Assembly (NCBI RefSeq): GCF_002356295.1
Contig: NZ_AP018042.1
Span: 2,326,361 to 2,390,360 of the forward strand
Reading direction: 5' to 3'
DNA length: 64,000 bases
Source of the DNA: Labilibaculum antarcticum
GTDB lineage: Bacteria; Bacteroidota; Bacteroidia; Bacteroidales; Marinifilaceae
Positions within the stretch are counted from its first letter, which is position 1. Every line of letters begins with the position of its first letter. A model generated the notes under the pieces. It had not been told where the DNA came from. It saw only the letters and a list, made by a program, of their open reading frames with translations, and did not search any database. A program made the position numbers and the translations under genes. This document shows, one piece after another, positions 1 to 6,328 of the stretch.

Positions 1-120
1 TTCCAAAGATTTTAAAAATACCGGTTCGTTTAGATTTGCTCTAAGATCCATACCTGCAGATAATTCTGTGCTATATTTAGGCAGATCGTGTTTTGATTTA
101 TTAACGATTTTCACTTTCAT
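1..120 (-). CDS. dut: dUTP diphosphatase (dUTPase), N-terminal part only
   Basis: Partial gene cut by the window edge. The minus strand from the ATG at 120 reads MKVKIVNKSKHDLPKYSTEL followed by SAGMDLRANL, the N-terminal beta strand and conserved motif 1 (AGMDLRA) of trimeric dUTPases. These hydrolyse dUTP to dUMP and pyrophosphate, which keeps uracil out of DNA and supplies dUMP for dTMP synthesis. Only 40 codons are visible, so motifs 2-5 cannot be checked. A conserved ~75-nt leader element (141-214) ends 20 nt upstream of the start codon and recurs in front of the histidine kinase gene at 34712, so expression may be controlled through this leader. Confidence 0.85.
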   Translation of the reverse strand, partial: MKVKIVNKSKHDLPKYSTELSAGMDLRANLNEPVFLKSLE

Positions 121-140
121 ATGTTTATAATTGTATGTTT

Positions 141-214
141 TTGCCATATGGAACTTACCATGCTGAGATAATCATCTCCTTTATGTCAAAATCGCTTTGG
201 CATGGACGTTTCAT
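141..214 (-). promoter_or_regulatory. Conserved leader element, copy A (upstream of dut)
   Basis: Read on the minus strand, this 74-nt segment matches 34615-34689 (plus strand) at all but about eight positions plus a 1-nt indel. It ends 20 nt before the dut ATG. It contains CCATGC and a later GCATGG that can pair, a GAGAT-GATT-ATCTC hairpin between them, and a terminal palindrome CCATATGG. TGCCA near the 5' side could pair alternatively with the final TGGCA. A short reading frame starting MKRPCQSDFD is shared by both copies but the frame then diverges. I do not recognise a known riboswitch family. Confidence 0.5.
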
Positions 215-309
215 ATGAATGACAATTGCTTGAAGAATATTACACTTTTTTTCGAGTGGCTAAGATACATTTTTCAAAACTCTTATAAAAGGTTGAGAAA
301 AGGTCTTGA

Positions 310-1803
310 TTATTTTCTACTCTTGCTTACTCCAATCAGTTTTCCCAAAGAACCCCACAATCGCTCTTTTTGAATAACCACAACACCAAACAGCAATAGT
401 AATGGGGTTTTAGCGGCCATTTTTAGCCATTGATTTTCGATACCTATATAAGTGCTAGCGATAAAAACGACCAAAGCAAGAAATAAATAAAACAGAATTC
501 TCTTTAAATCGTACTGTACCGGATAATACTTTTGCCCAGCAAGGTAGGATATTACAGTTATTGTGAAAAAACAGGCGAGAACAGAATAAGCAGCTCCCAT
601 ATATCCAAACTTGGGGACCAGAAGAATATTTAAAACAACGGTGATTATTGTGCCAATAATTGCAATGTAAGCACCAAAACGCGTATTATCCGTTAGTTTG
701 TACCATAAGGATAAAGAGAAGAATATCCCAAAAAATAAATTTGCCAGAAGTACATATGGAACAATTTTAAGCCCCTCATGGTAACTGGAATCAATCAGAA
801 TTTTCACAATATCCAGATAAAACATTACGCTAAGGAAAATAATTAAACCAAATATTACGAAATATTTTAACACATCTGCATACACCTGTTTTGAATTTTT
901 CTCTTTTGCCTGCGAGAAGAAAAAAGGCTCAAAAGAATATCGGAAAGCCTGTATAAACAGTGTCATAATAACAGCAAGCTTGTAATTTGCACCATATATT
1001 CCGGTCTGATAAAATGGATTTTGAGCTTCAGGAATTAACTCAGGCATAATCATTTTATCCAAATTGATATTCAGAGTGCCGCAGATACTTACGATTAAAA
1101 TAGGTGAAGAATAACCAAGTATCTTAAAAAGCAATTTACGATCAAGCCTAAATTGAACCTTTAAAATATCCGGAAGTAATAAAAGTAAATTAATGAAGCT
1201 TGAGACAAATATTGCCAGAAAAATATATCCAATTCCAAATTCAGGATTCCATATTTTTGTAATTGGGAATTCAGGAAAATTATTGTAAATCCACGGACAT
1301 AATAGTAAGAAGAACAGATTGATCCCCAAATTGACTCCTATGTTGATCAGTTTTAAACCGGCATAACGAACAGCCCGGTTCTCCTGACGTAATTTTGCAA
1401 ATGGTAAAGATGTGATGGCATCGAAAGCCAAGGTTAATGCCAATAAAATAATATAACTCTTGTTTGCCGGAATATCCAAATAAAGTGACAGAGGATTTAA
1501 GAAGCTTGCAATTGCAATCAAAAACAATACACTTGTGACTATTAAGGAAATAAAACTTGTCGAGAAAGTCAGATCGCTCTCCTTCTCCTTGCTGGCAAAT
1601 CGAAAATAGCCCGTCTCCATACCATAAGTCAATACAACTAACAGTATTGCTACATATGACATTAAATTAGTGACAATACCATACTGTTCCGGGATAAACA
1701 GATTCGTATACAATGGTACCAATAACCAATTTAGTAATCGGCCGATTATAGAACTGGCGCCATATATCACGGTTTCACCGGCAAGTTTTTTAAGTGGATT
1801 CAA
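310..1803 (-). CDS. Polysaccharide/lipid-linked oligosaccharide flippase (Wzx/MATE-like, MurJ superfamily)
   Basis: A 497-residue integral membrane protein of the polysaccharide biosynthesis (Wzx-like) family. It probably flips undecaprenyl-linked sugar units across the inner membrane for O-antigen, capsule or exopolysaccharide assembly. The sequence shows about twelve to fourteen hydrophobic segments with the family's N-terminal pattern (LAGETVIYGASSIIGRLLNW, then VPLYTN near residue 30). The start is a TTG at 1803: the in-frame upstream stop is only a few codons away, no ATG lies between, and the next ATG (MSYVAILL, around residue 48) would remove conserved sequence. No glycosyltransferases are adjacent, so the sugar substrate cannot be inferred. 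It lies downstream of dut's promoter region in opposite-neighbour spacing, probably as a separate transcript. Confidence 0.85.
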   Translation of the reverse strand: MNPLKKLAGETVIYGASSIIGRLLNWLLVPLYTNLFIPEQYGIVTNLMSYVAILLVVLTYGMETGYFRFASKEKESDLTFSTSFISLIVTSVLFLIAIASFLNPLSLYLDIPANKSYIILLALTLAFDAITSLPFAKLRQENRAVRYAGLKLINIGVNLGINLFFLLLCPWIYNNFPEFPITKIWNPEFGIGYIFLAIFVSSFINLLLLLPDILKVQFRLDRKLLFKILGYSSPILIVSICGTLNINLDKMIMPELIPEAQNPFYQTGIYGANYKLAVIMTLFIQAFRYSFEPFFFSQAKEKNSKQVYADVLKYFVIFGLIIFLSVMFYLDIVKILIDSSYHEGLKIVPYVLLANLFFGIFFSLSLWYKLTDNTRFGAYIAIIGTIITVVLNILLVPKFGYMGAAYSVLACFFTITVISYLAGQKYYPVQYDLKRILFYLFLALVVFIASTYIGIENQWLKMAAKTPLLLLFGVVVIQKERLWGSLGKLIGVSKSRK

Positions 1804-1891
1804 ATCGAGCGAATTATTGTGTTAATGGTTGGCAAATATATGATAATTTTATTTTCCATTTTTTGAAAGTGTCTGAAAATGAATACATAGA

Positions 1892-1907
1892 TGTTCCACG
1901 TGGAGCA
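1892..1907. promoter_or_regulatory. parS-like centromere site
   Basis: The sequence TGTTCCACGTGGAGCA matches the perfect palindrome TGTTCCACGTGGAACA at 15 of 16 positions. That palindrome belongs to the widely conserved ParB/Spo0J parS family (TGTTNCACGTGNAACA). It is intergenic and lies about 22 kb from the proposed oriC, consistent with parS sites clustering near origins. Whether ParB binds it here is inference. Confidence 0.6.
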
Positions 1908-2116
1908 ATTTTTAATTTTCGATCAAAAAAAAGACCAACCGGTATTTATATCAAAACTAAATAAGGCTACACAAACGTTTTCGGTGGCTGTGTTTGATAA
2001 TTAAAGTCTTGTAACCGACTCAAACACTTTTTTATACCGATTATTTTTTTCACTTTTGTTGCCATACGCGTTAAGGAACGTTTATGTTAGTGTTTGTTGT
2101 TTAAGTATTTTGTGAA

Positions 2117-2148
2117 AATCCTGGCCTTTGGGTCAGGATTCTTTTTTT
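2117..2148 (+). terminator. Rho-independent terminator
   Basis: AATCCTG (2117-2123) pairs with CAGGATT (2134-2140), followed on the plus strand by C and seven Ts. It also lies just after the yccF stop on the minus strand, where the T-run is weaker, so it may work in both directions. Confidence 0.6.
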
Positions 2149-2174
2149 ATAGAAGTTTGTGTTTTCCAAAGCAA

Positions 2175-2543
2175 CTATCGGATACTTTTACCAAAAGGTG
2201 TTAAAGCGAAACCCGCCAACTTAACATGCTGCACTGCAAATGGAATCCCAATTATTGTGATTGCAAATACCAATGCAAATAACAAATGGGTTATCGCAAT
2301 CCATATTCCTCCGATTACAATCCATATCACATTCAATAAGATACTTAAGCATCCCCCTGCGTGTTCGTTGTACTCAACTTTTTGACCAAACGGAGCCAAT
2401 CCAAGTACTGACAGCTGAATGATTTTCAATCCGAAAGGAATACCAACGATAGTTAAACACATTAAAAAACCACAGATAATATATTCTAAGAAAATGAATA
2501 TTCCTCCAAAAATTATCCATATAATATTGCCAATTAAACTCAT
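2175..2543 (-). CDS. YccF-domain inner-membrane protein
   Basis: 122 residues made of two similar halves, each with a hydrophobic segment followed by the family signature: TIVGIPFGLKIIQLS near residues 31-45 and TIIGIPFAVQHVKLA near 95-109, each with a nearby (A/T)PFG. This is the YccF (DUF307) family of small inner-membrane proteins with about four transmembrane segments. The biochemical role of the family is unknown. It starts at the ATG at 2543, 20 bp after the preceding DUF3187 gene on the same strand, so the two may be cotranscribed. A terminator hairpin follows at 2117-2140. Confidence 0.85.
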   Translation of the reverse strand: MSLIGNIIWIIFGGIFIFLEYIICGFLMCLTIVGIPFGLKIIQLSVLGLAPFGQKVEYNEHAGGCLSILLNVIWIVIGGIWIAITHLLFALVFAITIIGIPFAVQHVKLAGFALTPFGKSIR

Positions 2544-2563
2544 AACTATATTATTTATATATA

Positions 2564-3556
2564 TTAAAACTGATATGATACTCCTACCTGCAGAACAAAA
2601 TCAGGTGCTGTATTAACAATGATGTCCTCCACAAAGGCAAAGGATATAGCTAAATCTTTTGCAACAAAATAATCCAGTCCGAGAACCAATTGTGCAGATG
2701 CCTTTCCTAATTGTTTGGTATATGACTTTTCGTACAGACTCGTATGAAAATCGAGTTGTGACTTTAAATACCAATTATCGTTCGCATTAAAAGCCAAACC
2801 AATACTTCCAAAACCAACGTTACGAGTTACTTTATTTGCTAGCAATGCTCCTGTGCCAATTCGTAAGTAACCTCCCGAATAGTAAAAGGAAAACTCTTTC
2901 CTTTCAGGAGTTGAATTAATCATTCCTGTAATCTGAAATCCAAAATCGCTGGTTCCACTACCCACTAAATTTGTTTTATTTCCGGTTGGCAACTTCAAGA
3001 AAGAACGAAAAGAAACATCGTGATTTGGATTTTGTACAATGGGTGTTCCCAAAGAAATACTAACATCTCCAAAACTAAGTTTACTTTCACTCATTTGGAA
3101 AACGATCTCTTTTTCTTCCATAAAAAAGTAATTTAAACTATAATATGGCATCAAATCCCTTGACTTCCCAGGTAAATTAAAAGCATCGTGCCAATTACTA
3201 ATAAAAGAATCCATAACCCCACTGGAATGTTTAACCACTGGAATAGCTATACCAATTTCCAACTTCGAAAACAGACCGTAACTTAGAAATAGCTCATTTC
3301 TGTACATTTCTCCATCCAGGTATATGGCTTCTTCATTTATTTGAGCACTTGTAGCATTATTAGCAATGCTAAAATAGTTACCGAACCAGAATGCATTTTT
3401 CTCGAGAATTGAACCTCCTGGATTGGTTGGAATCCCAAAAAAATGAACCAGAGGACTTTGATTATGAGTTTGAAACGGTTTCACCAATTTCTGACCAAGA
3501 GCGTAATTAGTGAGTAATATAAATCCAAGAAAAAGAAGTACCTGTGGCTTTCTCAT
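2564..3556 (-). CDS. DUF3187-type outer-membrane beta-barrel protein
   Basis: About 330 residues. I place the start at the ATG at 3556 because it gives a clean signal peptide (MRKPQVLLFLGFILLTNYAL then GQ); the reading frame stays open further upstream without one. The mature protein begins with a conserved region (SPLVHFFGIP, then NAFWFGNYF) resembling DUF3187 proteins. Alternating hydrophobic strands and a C-terminal VGVSYQF ending in Phe are typical of outer-membrane barrels. Function is unknown; a porin-like or structural role is inference. It is downstream of the ROK kinase on the same strand (48 bp gap) and may end that operon. Confidence 0.65.
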   Translation of the reverse strand: MRKPQVLLFLGFILLTNYALGQKLVKPFQTHNQSPLVHFFGIPTNPGGSILEKNAFWFGNYFSIANNATSAQINEEAIYLDGEMYRNELFLSYGLFSKLEIGIAIPVVKHSSGVMDSFISNWHDAFNLPGKSRDLMPYYSLNYFFMEEKEIVFQMSESKLSFGDVSISLGTPIVQNPNHDVSFRSFLKLPTGNKTNLVGSGTSDFGFQITGMINSTPERKEFSFYYSGGYLRIGTGALLANKVTRNVGFGSIGLAFNANDNWYLKSQLDFHTSLYEKSYTKQLGKASAQLVLGLDYFVAKDLAISFAFVEDIIVNTAPDFVLQVGVSYQF

Positions 3557-3604
3557 GTGTGTTTCTAGGCAGATTAATTTGATCAAAGGTATCAAATCTA
3601 TTAA

Positions 3605-4552
3605 TTATTCCACAACTTTCCATACCAAAGCCGCGGCTCCCATAACACCCGAATTTCCTTTTACTGAAGAAATTTTTAATTGTGTTTTTCCCTGAAAGAC
3701 AGAGAGTAGATTTTCTTCCATATGGTATTGTGTTGGCTTTAAAACTAAATCACCTGCTCTCGATAAACCTCCTGCCAGAAATATAGCTTCAGGATTATTT
3801 AATGCAACAACATTTGCCAATGCAATTCCCAAAATCTTACCTGTAAACTCAAAAGCTTCCAATGCAATTTGATCCCCGGCATAAGCTGCGGCAGCCAATC
3901 TTCTAGCACTCAAATTATTGAATGGTATATTTCTCAAATCACTTACACAACAATATTTTGCAAAAAGCTTACTTACAGTTCTTTTAATTCCGGTAGCCGA
4001 TACATAAGTTTCCAAACAACCCAATCTTCCACATCCGCAATGCCTGCCTTCCGGACGAACAATCATATGTCCCATCTCACCGGCAAAACCAGTATGACCA
4101 TATACTAATTCACCATTTACAACTATTCCAGATCCTAATCCTGTTCCTAAAGTTAAAACCATAAAATTTTTCATTCCTACAGCAGCACCAAACATCATTT
4201 CGGCCATAGCCGATGCATTGGCATCATTTGTAACGAAAACAGGGACATTAATTTTTTGATTGAGAAGTTTACCCAATTCAAATTTACCTTTCCAGGGTAA
4301 GTTGGGAGCATTTTGGATGCATTGGTCAAAATAATTTGCATTCGGAGCTCCCACTCCAATTCCAATCAACTCGCAATTTAATTTATTGGTAAGTCCGTTT
4401 ATCCTGTTGCACAACTCATCAATAAACACATCAAATAATTGGTATCGCTTGGTAAAAATAGAATCCTCGATAAGGATACTTCCATTTTTATCAACCAAAC
4501 CAAAAACTGTGTTCGTTCCTCCGATGTCTATTCCAACAGCAAGTCTTTGCAT
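3605..4552 (-). CDS. ROK-family sugar kinase (glucokinase-like)
   Basis: 315 residues. Visible family features are the N-terminal phosphate-binding motif DIGGTNT (9-15), the catalytic Asp in VTNDAN (Asp110), the LGTGLGSGIV loop (135-144), and the zinc site formed by His162 plus CGCGRLGC (Cys172, Cys174, Cys179). ROK kinases phosphorylate glucose or other hexoses and N-acetylated sugars with ATP in the cytoplasm. No DNA-binding domain precedes the kinase, so it is an enzyme rather than a ROK repressor. The exact sugar cannot be told from sequence. It lies 19 bp after the HlyD gene on the same strand; the link with export may only be positional. Confidence 0.85.
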   Translation of the reverse strand: MQRLAVGIDIGGTNTVFGLVDKNGSILIEDSIFTKRYQLFDVFIDELCNRINGLTNKLNCELIGIGVGAPNANYFDQCIQNAPNLPWKGKFELGKLLNQKINVPVFVTNDANASAMAEMMFGAAVGMKNFMVLTLGTGLGSGIVVNGELVYGHTGFAGEMGHMIVRPEGRHCGCGRLGCLETYVSATGIKRTVSKLFAKYCCVSDLRNIPFNNLSARRLAAAAYAGDQIALEAFEFTGKILGIALANVVALNNPEAIFLAGGLSRAGDLVLKPTQYHMEENLLSVFQGKTQLKISSVKGNSGVMGAAALVWKVVE

Positions 4553-4571
4553 AAAAAGTGATTTAATAAAA

Positions 4572-5864
4572 CTACAGACGTTCCTTAATCAACGATCGAA
4601 TTGGATTAAAAATACGTTGCAACAAGCGATAGTCTTCTGTAATTATTTCGGCCTGACCTTCAATTTGCTGTGCAAAATCCAACTCAATACCATAATTGGT
4701 CATTAGGCCGTTTGGAAAATCAACATCCAAACTGTATTTCTGATCTTCAGGTACTTTCGATATGGAGCGAATGGTTCCTTCCAGCATCCCGTATTCAAGA
4801 TAAGGATAATTATCAAGTTTTATATTCACCCTCTGTCCAATTTTGACCTTGCCGGCTCCCTGCACTCCCAATTCAACTCTGGCAATAATTTTAGTAGAGT
4901 CTGAAGGCAATACAGTAAAAACCCTCTCTCCTGTCTTCACATTTTGATTGGAGCTGTAAAAACGATTGAAACTAACCTTTCCATTAATGGGAGTAATTAA
5001 TACATACTTTTGTTCCCAAATGTTGATTTGAGCTTTTAGGTTATCGAAGGATTGAATGAGCAAATTCTGCAATTCCTTTCGCTCATTTTCCTTATTCAAT
5101 TCCAAATCTATAATTTGTTGATCCACTTCAGAAATACTAATCTGAGTAGAAGCCAATGAAGAACGGGTACCCTGAAAAGCATAACTCTGTTCCAAGTATT
5201 TTTTACGGGCATTTTGAAGGTCTGATTGCGAGATTACACCTCGCGTAAATAAGGATGAATCCCGGGTAAACTGCTTTTTTGAAATTGCCAATTCACTTTC
5301 AGAAATTACTTTTTGTTGGTATTGTCGATCGTAGTAAAGGTTGTATTTACTAATTTGATCACGGTAAGAGGCAATTTTTCGATCGTAATAATCCAAATCG
5401 AAAAAACGTTGGTAGTCAACATACGATTTTAAGAAACCATTGTAGTACGATTGTATTTCACCCAAACGAAAATTACCTTCCAATAAATTGGATTTAATGC
5501 CATCAACACCTGTTAGATGTTCATGAAATTCACTCATTTTCGTTTTCAAAACAAAAACATCATCATTAACGGCCGGATTCTCAATAATAGCCAAAAGATC
5601 TCCTTTTTTCACTTCCTGATTATCTGCAACATACAGGTTTTGAATCTGTCCCGACGATCTGGCAACCAATTCGGCAGGTGGATTCAAGGTTGTAAGAACC
5701 AATTTGGACTGTATAATATCCGGATAACGGAAAAACCAACTCCCAATTACCAAAGCAAAAATAACGACAAAGAAAAGAGTTGTTCCACTGCGAATGATCC
5801 AATTGGGCATTCGTTCCAAAATCTCTTTTACTTCATCTGATCGTAATTCTATGTTACTATCCAT
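4572..5864 (-). CDS. HlyD-family periplasmic adaptor of a peptide exporter
   Basis: 430 residues from the ATG at 5864 (a TTG lies one codon upstream). Residues about 28-46 form one transmembrane helix. Next comes a biotinyl-lipoyl-like half-motif (ELVARSSGQIQNLYVADNQE), a long coiled-coil hairpin region (about residues 90-280), the second lipoyl half (VLITPINGKVSFN), and a beta-barrel domain. This is the membrane-fusion protein architecture of type I secretion. The peptidase-containing ABC transporter lies upstream on the same strand, separated only by a four-helix-bundle cassette, so the two very likely form one exporter. A matching TolC is not adjacent; the nearest is at 46.4 kb in an RND operon. 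Confidence 0.88.
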   Translation of the reverse strand: MDSNIELRSDEVKEILERMPNWIIRSGTTLFFVVIFALVIGSWFFRYPDIIQSKLVLTTLNPPAELVARSSGQIQNLYVADNQEVKKGDLLAIIENPAVNDDVFVLKTKMSEFHEHLTGVDGIKSNLLEGNFRLGEIQSYYNGFLKSYVDYQRFFDLDYYDRKIASYRDQISKYNLYYDRQYQQKVISESELAISKKQFTRDSSLFTRGVISQSDLQNARKKYLEQSYAFQGTRSSLASTQISISEVDQQIIDLELNKENERKELQNLLIQSFDNLKAQINIWEQKYVLITPINGKVSFNRFYSSNQNVKTGERVFTVLPSDSTKIIARVELGVQGAGKVKIGQRVNIKLDNYPYLEYGMLEGTIRSISKVPEDQKYSLDVDFPNGLMTNYGIELDFAQQIEGQAEIITEDYRLLQRIFNPIRSLIKERL

Positions 5865-5865
5865 C

Positions 5866-5901
5866 AATTAATAATTAATAATGAGTAATTAATAATTAAA
5901 A
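5866..5901. repeat. Left terminal inverted repeat of the four-helix-bundle cassette
   Basis: An AT-rich segment whose core (AGTAATTAATAATTAAAA) reappears, inverted, at 6294-6326 as the complement of TTTTTAATTATTAATTCCC. The two repeats bracket the small gene at 5922-6287. Simple AT composition makes chance similarity possible, but the order of the shared blocks is the same in both. Confidence 0.4.
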
Positions 5902-5921
5902 CAGAACTCTCAAGCTCTCAT

Positions 5922-6287
5922 CTATTTATCCTGACTCAAATTACTTTTACTCGTTTCTATAATTTTCGACAAAAGCTTTAAAATCTCTTCGCAATCCAGA
6001 ATTAAAGATTCAAACATTTTATCGTCAATATATTCGGTATCTTTTAATAATCTTAACCAATAATGTGTTTCTCGTGCTTCCTTAAATGAGATATGTAATT
6101 TGGCAATAAAATCTTTTTTAGATATTCCGCCTAAAGCTTCTTCAATATTTGCACCAACCGATGTCCCACATCTTAAAATTTGCTTTGAAAGAACATATTC
6201 ATGCTTATTACTCTTTAAAAATTTATATAAATTAATAATACGAACACTAAATTGATAAGATTTATCATTAACAGGGTTCGGTTTCAT
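5922..6287 (-). CDS. Four-helix-bundle protein (23S rRNA intervening-sequence-protein-like)
   Basis: 121 residues, almost wholly helical, with family hallmarks: KSYQFSVRIINLYKFL at the N terminus, then LSKQILRCGTSVGANIEEALGG (the RSGTSIGANIEEA-type motif), KDFIAKLHISFKEARETHYWLRLL, and a final helix with EEILKLLSKII. Homologues form homopentameric four-helix bundles and are encoded in rRNA intervening sequences and in scattered intergenic positions; their molecular role is not established. Here the gene sits between the exporter's ABC gene and its adaptor and is flanked by AT-rich inverted repeats, which suggests insertion of a small cassette into an existing operon. Confidence 0.85.
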   Translation of the reverse strand: MKPNPVNDKSYQFSVRIINLYKFLKSNKHEYVLSKQILRCGTSVGANIEEALGGISKKDFIAKLHISFKEARETHYWLRLLKDTEYIDDKMFESLILDCEEILKLLSKIIETSKSNLSQDK

Positions 6288-6293
6288 ATTAAA

Positions 6294-6326
6294 TTTTTAA
6301 TTATTAATTCCCAATTATTAATTAAT
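6294..6326. repeat. Right terminal inverted repeat of the four-helix-bundle cassette
   Basis: Inverted counterpart of 5866-5901, lying just upstream of the four-helix-bundle start codon and immediately after the ABC transporter stop. Confidence 0.4.
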
Positions 6327-6328
6327 TT

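Larger units (their letters stand above)
1804..2174. other. Intergenic region with parS-like site and strong terminator, no protein gene
   Basis: No convincing ORF. It holds a parS-like palindrome (1892-1907) and, at the right end, a hairpin followed by a T-run on the plus strand (2117-2148). The T-run faces plus-strand transcription although no plus-strand gene precedes it, so a small RNA from about 1910-2148 is conceivable. Local complementarity (ACACA near 1970 with TGTGT near 1992) is present, but I cannot assign it to a known RNA family. Confidence 0.4.

Noticed and set aside
160-185. TPP-riboswitch-like CTGAGAT on the plus strand near 165
   Set aside because: The rest of the thi-box is missing and the downstream plus-strand sequence is the 3' end of an opposite-strand gene; the string is the reverse of the conserved leader's hairpin.
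2128-2385. 85-codon plus-strand ORF
   Set aside because: It is antisense to yccF, whose membrane-protein features and family motifs are clear.
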